The translations under genes were made by a program, and so were the position numbers. Positions 34,394-41,303 of a stretch of DNA of 64,000 bases are shown in pieces. The stretch is taken from assembly GCF_020819595.1 (NCBI RefSeq), contig NZ_JAJHNP010000022.1:105226-169225 (forward strand), given 5' to 3'. Source of the stretch: Streptomyces barringtoniae (GTDB lineage Bacteria > Actinomycetota > Actinomycetes > Streptomycetales > Streptomycetaceae). The notes under the pieces are model-generated. The model saw nothing but the letters and a program-made list of their open reading frames with translations. It made no database searches and had not been told where the DNA came from. Each line of letters begins with the position of its first letter. Positions within the stretch are counted from its first letter, which is position 1.

Positions 34394-35146
34394 TCACGCC
34401 TCCGGCTTGGTGGCGCGGACGATCGCCGAGTGCATGCCGTCCGCGACCGCGTGCGTCGGGGTGATGTCCACGGCGGTGAAGCCCGCGGCCTGAAGGCCCT
34501 CCCGGTATTCGGTGAAGGACAGCGCGCCCGCGATGCAGCCGACGAAGTCACCGCGCCGCGCACGCTGTTCGGGACTGAGGGTGTCGTCGGCGACGACGTC
34601 CGTGACGCCGAAACGGCCGCCGGGCCGCAGGACGCGGAAGGCCTCGGCGAACACGGCGGGCTTGTCGACGGACAGGTTGATGACGCAGTTGGAGATGACC
34701 ACGTCGATCGTGTCCGCGGGCAGCGGGATCGCCTCGATGGTGCCCTTGAGGAACTCCACGTTCGTCACACCCGCCCGCGCCGCGTTGGCCAGGGCGAGGG
34801 AGAGCATCTCCTCGGTCATGTCCAGGCCGTACGCCTTCCCCGCCGGCCCCACGCGGCGGGCGGAGAGCAGGACGTCGGCACCGCCGCCGGAGCCGAGGTC
34901 CAACACGCGCTCGCCCTCGCGGAGTTCGGCGACCGCGGTGGGGTTGCCGCAGCCGAGGGAGGCGGCGACGGCCTCGGCGGGCAGAGCGGCGCGCTCGTCG
35001 GCGGCGTAGAGGGCGGCACCGAAGTTCTCGTCGGCCTCGACCGGCTGCGGGCCACAGCAGGCGGTGCCGCCCTCGGTGACCTTCACGGCTGCCGCCGCGT
35101 ACCGCAGGCGGACGGCTTCACGCAGATCGATGGACTGTTCGCTCAT
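34394..35146 (-). CDS. arsM: Arsenite S-adenosylmethionine methyltransferase
   Basis: ArsM methylates As(III) with SAM, giving less retained or volatile arsenicals. The 250-residue protein has the SAM-binding LDLGSGGGADVLLSARRVG and GLDMTEEMLSLALANA, an internal ISNCVINLSVDKP, and Cys residues expected for As(III) binding (Cys66 in SLGCGNP, Cys204 in FVGCIAGALS, plus Cys30/31). The ATG at 35146 starts exactly at MSEQSIDLREAVRLRYA, typical of the family; the longer upstream frame is not. It diverges from arsR across a 75-bp shared control region, so ArsR probably controls both directions. Confidence 0.95.
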   Translation of the reverse strand: MSEQSIDLREAVRLRYAAAAVKVTEGGTACCGPQPVEADENFGAALYAADERAALPAEAVAASLGCGNPTAVAELREGERVLDLGSGGGADVLLSARRVGPAGKAYGLDMTEEMLSLALANAARAGVTNVEFLKGTIEAIPLPADTIDVVISNCVINLSVDKPAVFAEAFRVLRPGGRFGVTDVVADDTLSPEQRARRGDFVGCIAGALSFTEYREGLQAAGFTAVDITPTHAVADGMHSAIVRATKPEA

Positions 35147-35221
35147 TGGCTGCACCTGCCTGTATCGATATCCGTTGATGCAAGCTTGCGCCCGTGTATC
35201 GAAGGATGTCAACATAGAAGG
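35147..35221. promoter_or_regulatory. Shared ars divergent promoter/operator
   Basis: This is a 75-bp AT-rich gap between arsM and arsR. It contains TGTATCGATATCCGTTGATG (35160-35179) and a related segment TGTATCGAAGGATGTCAACA (35194-35213), which share TGTATCGA and a TTGAT/TCAAC end. Such repeated half-sites resemble ArsR/SmtB operators. Binding is inferred, not shown. Confidence 0.6.
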
Positions 35222-35695
35222 ATGTCGAAACAAGTAGCTGTGGCGCTGGGCCGGGACGCGGCCGGCGGCTGCTGCGCCGGACTCGCGTCCGCACCGCTGG
35301 AGGACGAGCGGGCGGCGGCGCTGGCAAAGGCGTTCAAGGCCCTCGGGGACCCGGTCCGGCTGCGGCTGCTGTCGATGATCGCCTCCGGCGAGGGCGGCGA
35401 GGTCTGCGTGTGCGAGCTGACGCCGGCCTTCGAGCTGTCCCAGCCGACGATCTCCCACCACCTCAAGCTCCTGCGCCAGGCCGGGCTGATCGACTGCGAG
35501 CGCCGTGGGACCTGGGTGTACTACTGGGTGCTGCCCGGCGCCCTGGACGAACTGGCCGCGTTCCTGGCGACGCCGCGAGCCGAGGCGCGAGCCGTGCCGC
35601 GAGCCGTGCCGAAGGACGCGCCGCGAGCCGAGGCGAAGGACGCGCCGCGAGCCGAGGCGAAGGACGCGCCGCACGCCGCCGGAGTCAGCGCATGA
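35222..35695 (+). CDS. arsR: ArsR-family metalloregulator
   Basis: ArsR represses ars genes and leaves DNA when As(III) binds. The 157-residue protein has the winged helix FKALGDPVRLRLLSMIASGE and QPTISHHLKLLRQAGLI. It carries the classical arsenic site Cys62-Val-Cys64 in EVCVCELTPAF, and two more Cys at 17-18. The C-terminal 40 residues are an Ala/Arg/Lys/Pro extension built from repeats of APRAEAKD encoded by a 24-bp tandem repeat; this is not part of the regulator fold. Its stop overlaps the aquaporin ATG by 4 bp. Confidence 0.95.
   Translation: MSKQVAVALGRDAAGGCCAGLASAPLEDERAAALAKAFKALGDPVRLRLLSMIASGEGGEVCVCELTPAFELSQPTISHHLKLLRQAGLIDCERRGTWVYYWVLPGALDELAAFLATPRAEARAVPRAVPKDAPRAEAKDAPRAEAKDAPHAAGVSA
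35620..35680 (+). repeat. 24-bp tandem repeat in the arsR 3' end
   Basis: Copies of a unit close to GCGCCGCGAGCCGAGGCGAA plus GGAC encode APRAEAKD in tandem. There are two exact copies and flanking degenerate ones. The repeat lengthens the ArsR tail without disturbing the frame. Confidence 0.75.
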
Positions 35696-36435
35696 CCGCG
35701 TCCCTCGGCCGCCGTGTCGCCGCAGAGGCGTTGGGGACCGGGCTGCTGGTGGCCGTCGTCGTGGGCTCCGGCATCCAGGCGACCGAGCTGTCGCACGACG
35801 TCGGCGTGCAGTTGCTGGCCAACTCCCTGGCCACCGTCTTCGGACTGGGGGTGCTGATCACCCTGCTCGGGCCGGTCTCCGGCGCGCACTTCAACCCCGC
35901 CGTCACCCTCGCCACCTGGTTCACCGGCCGCCGCACCGGTTCCGGGCCGGGCCTGCGGGAGGTCGCCGCGTACGTGCCCGCGCAGATCGCCGGGGCGATC
36001 GGCGGCGCGGTGCTGGCCGACGCGATGTTCGCCGAGCCGCTGGTGAGGTTCTCCACCCACGACCGGTCCGCCGGCCACCTCTGGCTGGGCGAGGTGGTCG
36101 CCACGGGCGGGCTCATCCTGCTCGTCCTCGGCCTGGAGCGCACCGGCCGCGCCTTTCTGGCCCCGGCGGCCGTGGCCTCCTACATCGGCGCCGCCTACTG
36201 GTTCACCTCCTCCACCTCCTTCGCGAACCCCGCCGTCACCATCGGCCGTGCCGTCACCGACACCTTCGCCGGAATCGCCCCCGCCTCGGTCGCCCCGTTC
36301 GTGGGGGCGCAACTGCTGGGCGCCGTACTCGGGTCGGCCGCCGTGGCGGTCGTATACGGATACGGGCGTCACGCGCGCCCGGCGGACGACGGCGGCGCGG
36401 TACCGCACGCCGAGCCCGAACCCGCCGCCTCCTGA
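35692..36435 (+). CDS. MIP-family aquaglyceroporin of the ars operon
   Basis: This 247-residue channel protein has about six hydrophobic helices and both half-helix signature loops, HFNPAVTLATW (about residue 66) and FANPAVTIGRA (about 180). In ars operons such channels let As(III) made by ArsC leave the cell (AqpS-type), replacing an ArsB/Acr3 pump. No pump gene is visible here, which supports that role. It overlaps arsR by 4 bp and is followed 82 bp later by arsC. Confidence 0.9.
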   Translation: MTASLGRRVAAEALGTGLLVAVVVGSGIQATELSHDVGVQLLANSLATVFGLGVLITLLGPVSGAHFNPAVTLATWFTGRRTGSGPGLREVAAYVPAQIAGAIGGAVLADAMFAEPLVRFSTHDRSAGHLWLGEVVATGGLILLVLGLERTGRAFLAPAAVASYIGAAYWFTSSTSFANPAVTIGRAVTDTFAGIAPASVAPFVGAQLLGAVLGSAAVAVVYGYGRHARPADDGGAVPHAEPEPAAS

Positions 36436-36517
36436 CCGCCCTTCCGCCCGCAGGGACAGCCGCGAGGGCACCTGCCAAGACACCCAGACACCTGCCCAGA
36501 CACCTGCAAGGACACCC

Positions 36518-36940
36518 ATGAGCTCCGCCGCCCCGCGCCCCTCCGTCCTCTTCGTCTGCGTCCACAACGCCGGCCGCTCCCAGATGGGCGCCGCCTTCCT
36601 CACCCGCCTCGGCGGCGACCGGGTCGAGGTCCGTTCGGCCGGTTCCGCGCCCGCCGACGCGGTCAACCCCGCCGTCGTCGAGGCCATGGCGGAGGTCGGC
36701 ATCGACATCTCCGCCGAGACACCGAAGGTCCTCACCACCGAGGCGGTGCGGTCCTCGGACGTGGTCATCACGATGGGCTGCGGCGACGCCTGCCCGGTCT
36801 TCCCCGGCAAGCGCTACCTGGACTGGCAACTGGACGACCCCGCCGGGCAGGGGGTCGAGGCGGTCCGCCCGATCCGGGACGCCGTCGAGGGACGGGTACG
36901 GGCCCTGCTCGCCGACCTCGGAATCCCAGGGGCTTCCTGA
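36518..36940 (+). CDS. arsC: Arsenate reductase (low-molecular-weight phosphatase type)
   Basis: ArsC reduces arsenate to arsenite. The 140-residue protein has the phosphatase-like loop VCVHNAGRS with Cys14-x5-Arg20, then VRSAGSAPADAVNPAVVEAM. It also has redox cysteines in ITMGCGDACPVFPGKRYLDW near residues 88-92, the pattern of the thioredoxin- or mycothiol-linked family. Actinobacterial members may use mycothiol and mycoredoxin; which cofactor is used cannot be told here. The 82-bp gap upstream has short ACACCTGC repeats and only a weak ribosome site. Confidence 0.93.
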   Translation: MSSAAPRPSVLFVCVHNAGRSQMGAAFLTRLGGDRVEVRSAGSAPADAVNPAVVEAMAEVGIDISAETPKVLTTEAVRSSDVVITMGCGDACPVFPGKRYLDWQLDDPAGQGVEAVRPIRDAVEGRVRALLADLGIPGAS

Positions 36941-36959
36941 CCCCCCCGGGGGGAACACG

Positions 36960-36979
36960 ACGTACGGTCGATCGTACGT
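36960..36979. promoter_or_regulatory. TetR operator palindrome
   Basis: ACGTACGGTCGATCGTACGT has perfect 7-bp arms ACGTACG / CGTACGT around a 6-bp centre. It lies 24 bp upstream of the TetR ATG, an ideal place for autoregulation. Confidence 0.75.
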
Positions 36980-37003
36980 ATTTGTCCCGCGTGTTGTGGC
37001 ACG

Positions 37004-37678
37004 ATGGCCGGGATGGAAAGCGAACGGCAGGCTGCGGTGCACGGCGGGGGCGGGGGAGTCCTGGGCGCGGAGGGGTCGGAGGTGACCGATCTGCGGCTGG
37101 TGCGCGGTGCGCGCGCCCGGCAGCGCGTCGCCCGGCACGCCGTCGACATCGCCTCGCTGGAAGGGCTCGAAGGGCTCAGCATCGGCCGCCTGGCCGCTGA
37201 CCTCGGGCTGAGCAAGAGCGGTGTCCAGACGCTGTTCCGCACCAAGGAGAACCTGCAGCTGGCGGCCGCCGAATGCGCGCGCCGGGAGTTCGAGCGGACG
37301 GTCGTACGGCCCGCGCGGTCCGCCCCGGCGGGCCCGGCCCGGCTCCGGGAGCTGACCGAGCACTGGATCGCCTACGCGCAGACGCCCCTGTTCGCCGGCG
37401 GCTGCTTCTGGTCCGCCAACCTCCCCGCCTACGACAGCCGTCCCGGCGCCGTGCGCGACGCCCTGGTCGCCCACCGCGAGGCCTGGCTGAAACTGCTCGC
37501 CGACCAGCTCCGGCAGGCCGCCGGCGCCGATGCCGTCCCCTCGCTGGACGCCGATCTGGCCGCGTTCCAGATCGACGCCGTGTGCACCGCGGCCAACCTC
37601 GCCATGCGGCTCGGCGACGACAGCGCCGCCGGGAAGGTACGCCGGGTGGTGGAGGGGTTCCTCCGGGAGGCGCGGTGA
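37004..37678 (+). CDS. TetR/AcrR-family transcriptional regulator
   Basis: This 224-residue regulator has its DNA-binding domain at about 33-85: ARQRVARHAVDIASLEGLEG and LADLGLSKSGVQTLFRTKEN. The C-terminal ligand domain includes YAQTPLFAGGCFWSANLP, typical of the YxaF/QacR-like TetR_C branch. An N-terminal Gly-rich extension (GGGGGVLG) is unusual and the true start may be one of two ATGs (37004 or 37013). A perfect operator lies just upstream. Its stop overlaps the next gene (GTGA), so both form an operon. The ligand is unknown. Confidence 0.92.
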   Translation: MAGMESERQAAVHGGGGGVLGAEGSEVTDLRLVRGARARQRVARHAVDIASLEGLEGLSIGRLAADLGLSKSGVQTLFRTKENLQLAAAECARREFERTVVRPARSAPAGPARLRELTEHWIAYAQTPLFAGGCFWSANLPAYDSRPGAVRDALVAHREAWLKLLADQLRQAAGADAVPSLDADLAAFQIDAVCTAANLAMRLGDDSAAGKVRRVVEGFLREAR

Positions 37679-38148
37679 TCCACGCGGAGCGCGGAGCCAC
37701 CGGTTTGCGCGAAGCCACCGCGGAGCCCCTGCCGCAGACCGACCTCAAGGCCTTCCGCCGCGCTTGCCACACGGCGGCGCGGCTGGCCGGGGCGAGGGCC
37801 GGGTCCGGGGCGGCCCACGGCGGGGTTCGGGTTCTGGACGCGGGCCTGTGCGCCTCCTTCGACGCGGTCGACATCGCGGGCACGGTCGTCCTGGCCCACC
37901 GCCGTCTGCCCGTCGTCGCCTTCAGCGGAGCCGCGCTCGAACCCGGCTCGCCGGTAAGGGAGTTCACCGCGCCACCGCCCTGGGCCGGACCGCTCGCCGA
38001 CGCGGGGTTCCGGCTGCTGGAGCCCGCGGAGCCGGACGCGCCCGTCGAGCGGGTCGATCTGAGCGCGCTGACGGAGGCCGAGCTGAAGGCGGTCCGCTAC
38101 TGGCGACCGCAGACGCTGGGCGAGCTGCTGTTCAACTGCTGGGACTGA
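37675..38148 (+). CDS. Conserved hypothetical protein coupled to tetR
   Basis: This 157-residue protein has no recognised domain. It starts with GTG overlapping the tetR stop. Segments include LKAFRRACHTAARLA, VDIAGTVVLAHRRLPVVAFSG and the conserved-looking C-terminus ELKAVRYWRPQTLGELLFNC. There is no membrane helix or signal peptide. It may serve as an accessory protein controlled by the TetR regulator; that is only inferred from the overlap. Confidence 0.75.
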   Translation: MIHAERGATGLREATAEPLPQTDLKAFRRACHTAARLAGARAGSGAAHGGVRVLDAGLCASFDAVDIAGTVVLAHRRLPVVAFSGAALEPGSPVREFTAPPPWAGPLADAGFRLLEPAEPDAPVERVDLSALTEAELKAVRYWRPQTLGELLFNCWD

Positions 38149-38278
38149 GCCCACGACGCCTCCGGCTCACCGGCCCGCCCGCGGCGCGCACGGTCACGCC
38201 GCCGCGGTGACGGGCGTCGGCAGGTGCGGTGACCGGCGCTTGGGTTCCCTGTGCCGCGGTCCGGCCGAACCACCGGGC

Positions 38279-38911
38279 TCAACCCACGCTCAGCTCGGCC
38301 AGCGGCAGGGTGTGCCGGGTCTGGAGGACCTTCGCGCGCAGGTAGCGGACGTTGTGGGCGGTGGTGAAGACACCGGTCGGCACCCGCTCCCGTACGACCA
38401 CGTCCAGGTCCCGCAACTGCTCGGCCTTGTCGGGGTTGTTGGACAGCAGGTCCAGCTCCCCGATGCCGAGGGCGGCGAGCATCTGCGCGGCGGCCGTGTA
38501 GTCGCGGGCGTCCTCCGGCAGGCCGAGCGCGGCGTTCGCCTCGTAGGTGTCGAGGCCCTGGTCCTGGAGGGCGTAGGCGTCGAGCTTGTTGTAGAGGCCG
38601 ATGCCGCGGCCCTCCTGGCGGAGGTAGAGCAGGACGCCCCCGCGGTCGGCGATGCGCTCGACCGCCTCGCGCAGCTGGGGTCCGCAGTCGCAGCGGGCCG
38701 ATCCGAAGACGTCGCCGGTCAGGCACTCGGAGTGCAGGCGCACCAGCGGGACGGTGCCGGGTGTGGGGGCGCCGAGGACGACGGCGACGTGCTCCTGGCC
38801 GTCGGCCAGGCCGTGGAAGGTGACGAGTTCGGCGTCGACGCTGTAGCCGTCGTGGAAGCGCAGCGGTACCCGGACGCGGGAGCGCGGCGTGGCGGCGGGG
38901 GTGTCGGGCAT
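38279..38911 (-). CDS. ribA: GTP cyclohydrolase II (RibA-type)
   Basis: This enzyme opens GTP to a pyrimidine, the first step toward riboflavin and related ribitylated pyrimidines. The 210-residue protein is a stand-alone GTP cyclohydrolase II without the DHBP synthase domain. It has the zinc-binding LHSECLTGDVFGSARCDCG (Cys59, Cys70 and Cys72 region) and catalytic LRQEGRGIGLYNKLDAY. The ATG at 38911 is used. It is transcribed toward the left, and its promoter holds two operator-like palindromes also related to one before the divergent RibD-like gene. It is probably an additional copy beside a housekeeping rib operon. Confidence 0.92.
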   Translation of the reverse strand: MPDTPAATPRSRVRVPLRFHDGYSVDAELVTFHGLADGQEHVAVVLGAPTPGTVPLVRLHSECLTGDVFGSARCDCGPQLREAVERIADRGGVLLYLRQEGRGIGLYNKLDAYALQDQGLDTYEANAALGLPEDARDYTAAAQMLAALGIGELDLLSNNPDKAEQLRDLDVVVRERVPTGVFTTAHNVRYLRAKVLQTRHTLPLAELSVG

Positions 38912-38937
38912 GCGGGTCCCTCCGGGTGCGGGCAGTG

Positions 38938-38951
38938 CTTCAGATTTGAAG
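38938..38951. promoter_or_regulatory. MarR-type operator site 1 (ribA promoter)
   Basis: CTTCAGATTTGAAG is the core of an 18-bp perfect palindrome with 7-bp arms. It is related to sites at 38981 and 39533. Confidence 0.6.
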
Positions 38952-38980
38952 CAGCGGTACGCACGGGACCCTACCTCATG

Positions 38981-38994
38981 CTTAAAACTTAAAG
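38981..38994. promoter_or_regulatory. MarR-type operator site 2
   Basis: CTTAAAACTTAAAG is an imperfect palindrome flanked by TG and CA and lies between ribA and the MarR stop codon. Its pattern matches sites 1 and 3. Confidence 0.5.
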
Positions 38995-39004
38995 CAATCA
39001 GGAA

Positions 39005-39514
39005 TCACGAACAGGACGAACGGCGCCGCCAGGGGACGTCCTCCGCCCCGGATTCGGCATCGCCGCCCTGCAGCCCGCGCGCGATCCCCGTGCAGATCTC
39101 CTCCAGCTGCCGCACCTGCTCCGGTGTGAGCCGGTCGAACAGGGTGGCGCGCACGGTCTCCACGTGCCCGGGGGCCGTACGCTCCAGTGCGGCCATCCCC
39201 TCGTCCGTCAGTACGGCGATGCTGCTGCGCTTGTCCCAGCGGCAGTCCTCCCGCCGCACCAGCCCGTCCCGCTCGAGCCGGGTCACCGCGTACGTCAGCC
39301 TGCTGCGCGTGATCTTCAGCGACTCGGCGAGGTCCGTCATCCGCAGCCGCCGCTCGGGCGCCTCGGACAGGTTGGCCAGCACGGAGTAGAACAGGTGCGG
39401 CATGCCGGCGTCCTGCTGGAGCTGTCGGTCGATCGCGTCCTCCAGAAGGTGCGTCGCGGCCATGTACGCGCGCCAGGCGCGCTGCTCCTCGGGGCTGAGC
39501 CAGCGGGTCGTCAT
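39005..39514 (-). CDS. MarR-family regulator of the ribA/ribD-like cluster
   Basis: This 169-residue MarR-type winged-helix protein begins RWLSPEEQRAWRAYMAATHL and has RRLRMTDLAESLKITRSRL as recognition helix region and the wing EDCRWDKRSSIAVLTDEG. The ATG at 39514 is chosen at the family-like TTRWLSPEE. It lies between ribA and the divergent RibD-like gene, and all three promoters contain a related inverted repeat. Autoregulation and control of both enzymes are therefore likely, but the ligand (perhaps a flavin or a precursor) is unknown. Confidence 0.92.
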   Translation of the reverse strand: MTTRWLSPEEQRAWRAYMAATHLLEDAIDRQLQQDAGMPHLFYSVLANLSEAPERRLRMTDLAESLKITRSRLTYAVTRLERDGLVRREDCRWDKRSSIAVLTDEGMAALERTAPGHVETVRATLFDRLTPEQVRQLEEICTGIARGLQGGDAESGAEDVPWRRRSSCS

Positions 39515-39532
39515 GCCGCCAGTGTAAGTTTG

Positions 39533-39546
39533 TTTCAAACTTGAAC
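39533..39546. promoter_or_regulatory. MarR-type operator site 3 (divergent promoter)
   Basis: TTTCAAACTTGAAC contains the perfect TTCAAACTTGAA palindrome and overlaps another inverted repeat (AAGTTTG-TTT-CAAACTT, 39526-39542). It lies between the MarR and RibD-like starts. Confidence 0.65.
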
Positions 39547-39576
39547 CAAGACTCGCCTCTCAGGGAGACCGCGCCG

Positions 39577-40710
39577 ATGTCGTACCCGTACGTGCTGCTG
39601 TCCGCCGCCGTCTCCCTCGACGGCTACCTGGACGACACCGGCCCCGACCGGCTCCTGCTGTCCAGCCCGGCCGACTTCGACCGGGTCGACGCGGTACGGG
39701 CCTCCGTCGACGCCATCCTGATCGGCGCCGGCACGATCCGCGCCGACAACCCGCGGCTGCTGGTCAACTCCGCCGAGCGCCGCGCGGCGCGGGTGCGCAA
39801 GGGCCGACCGGAGTACCCGCTGAAGGTGACCGTCACCGCCACCGGCGACCTCGATCCCGACGCCAACTTCTGGCACACCGGCGGCGACAAGCTCGTCTAC
39901 ACGACCGACGAGGGCGCCGAGCGGGCCGCGCGCCGCGTCAGTGACACCGCCGACGTCGTCGCCCTCGGCCCCGGCCTCGACTGGCGGGCCCTGCTGTCTC
40001 ACCTGCACGACGTGCGCGGGGTCCGGCGGCTGATGGTCGAGGGCGGCGGCACGGTCCACACCCAGCTGCTGCAGCTGGGCCTCGCCGACGAGCTCCAGCT
40101 GGTCCTCGCGCCGCTGTTCGTCGGCGACCCGGCCGCGCCCCGCCTGTTCGGCCCCGGCGGCTACCAGGCCGGCCGGCTGCGCCTGACCGAGACCCGCCGG
40201 ATCGAGGACGTCGTCCTCATGCGCTACGAGCCCACGGCCCCCGGCACGGGTGCGGTCGCCACCGCCGCGGACCGTCACTGGCTGCGCACCGCCTGCGAAC
40301 TGGCCGCGCTGTGTCCGCCCTCGCGGACCGCGTTCAGCGTGGGGGCGGTGGTGGTCGCGGCCGACGGTACGGAGCTCGCGCGAGGTCACTCGCGCGAGGG
40401 GGACGACCCTGTGGTCCATGCGGAGGAGGCCGCCCTCGCGAAGCTCGACCCGGCGGATGAGCGGTTGGCCGGCGCCACGGTGTACAGCAGCCTGGAGCCC
40501 TGCGCCCGGCGGGCCTCCCGGCCTGCGCCCTGCGCCGAGCTGATCCTTCGGGCGGGGGTGCGCAGGGTGGTCACGGCCTGGCGGGAGCCCGACACGTTCG
40601 TGGATGCGGCCGACGGGAGCGGAGTCCTGGCGAAGGCCGGCGCGGAGGTGGTGGTCCTGCCCGAGCTGGAGGGACCCGCCAAGGCGCCGAACGGACATCT
40701 GCTGGGATGA
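39577..40710 (+). CDS. RibD-like bifunctional protein with swapped domain order (reductase-deaminase)
   Basis: This 377-residue protein likely performs deamination and reduction of the GTP cyclohydrolase II product. The N-terminal half (1-215) is a DHFR-like RibD reductase: VSLDGYLDDTGPDRLLLSS, ILIGAGTIRADNPRLLV and RLMVEGGGTVHTQLL. The C-terminal half (225-377) is a CDA-like deaminase with zinc ligands HAEEAAL and EPCARRASRPAPC. Canonical RibD has the opposite order. The zinc loop is one residue longer than usual and lacks the common H-x-G-R-T segment. ATG 39577 follows CAGGGAGA. It diverges from the MarR gene and shares its operators. Confidence 0.88.
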   Translation: MSYPYVLLSAAVSLDGYLDDTGPDRLLLSSPADFDRVDAVRASVDAILIGAGTIRADNPRLLVNSAERRAARVRKGRPEYPLKVTVTATGDLDPDANFWHTGGDKLVYTTDEGAERAARRVSDTADVVALGPGLDWRALLSHLHDVRGVRRLMVEGGGTVHTQLLQLGLADELQLVLAPLFVGDPAAPRLFGPGGYQAGRLRLTETRRIEDVVLMRYEPTAPGTGAVATAADRHWLRTACELAALCPPSRTAFSVGAVVVAADGTELARGHSREGDDPVVHAEEAALAKLDPADERLAGATVYSSLEPCARRASRPAPCAELILRAGVRRVVTAWREPDTFVDAADGSGVLAKAGAEVVVLPELEGPAKAPNGHLLG

Positions 40711-40746
40711 GGCCGCCCCGGCCCGCCCCGTACGGGGGCTGAAAAC

Positions 40747-40783
40747 ACTCAGGGCCGGAATCCATTGGATTCCGGCCCTGAGT
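40747..40783. terminator. Bidirectional terminator between the RibD-like gene and tRNA-fMet
   Basis: A perfect 17-bp stem (ACTCAGGGCCGGAATCC and complement) with loop ATT has a TTTTC tail when read on the minus strand. It serves the tRNA and probably also the converging RibD-like gene. Confidence 0.88.
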
Positions 40784-40789
40784 CTTCAG

Positions 40790-40863
40790 TAGCGGGGACA
40801 GGATTTGAACCTGCGACCTCTGGGTTATGAGCCCAGCGAGCTACCGAGCTGCTCCACCCCGCG
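40790..40863 (-). tRNA. Initiator tRNA-fMet(CAU)
   Basis: This 74-nt cloverleaf starts CGCGGGGTGGAGCAGCTCGG. The first base C cannot pair with T72, which is the initiator hallmark. The anticodon stem has the initiator-specific GGG/CCC pairs around loop CTCATAA (anticodon CAU). It closes the accessory block on the right. Confidence 0.96.
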
Positions 40864-41149
40864 TCGTTGTGTCTCTACTGTACACCACCTTGTGGGCCGT
40901 CCTACGCCACCTGATCGTCTTCACCCAGGGTGACCGGACGACCGCCCTCCGAATAACGCCTGAGTCACCATCAAAAACGCCCAGACTCCTGAGCGGCGGT
41001 CAACTCGCCCGGCTTTGCCGCACTCCCGGCCGGTAAGTCCCGCTCGGAAAAGGTTAATGATCAAGCCGAACGGCTTGGAAAGTGACTCGCAGGTCTATTA
41101 ACGTTCGATAACGCAGCGCGGTCGTCCCAGCCGTCACAAGAGGCGGCTC

Positions 41150-41294
41150 CGTGCGCACGCGCCTAATCCCGCAAGGGAGCCGGGGAACCACCACCTTGGG
41201 GTGAATCACGCGGATACCGGCTGGTATACGCGCGTAGGAGACCTTCCTGCTCCGAACCCGTCAGCTAACCCGGTAGGCGGAGGAAGGAAAGGAG
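41150..41294 (+). ncRNA. c-di-AMP riboswitch (ydaO/yuaA type)
   Basis: The leader of the M23 peptidase gene has the ydaO signature blocks in the right order: GGGAGCCGGGGAACC (41175), GGGGTGAAT (41199), CGAACCCGTCAGCTAACC (41253) and GGTAGGCGGAGGAAGG (41272). In actinobacteria this riboswitch precedes wall-lytic genes such as rpfA and M23 peptidases, and shuts them off when c-di-AMP is high. The end of the element overlaps the GGAAAGGAG ribosome site, so control may act on both transcription and translation. Confidence 0.93.
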
Positions 41295-41303
41295 TACGCC
41301 CGA

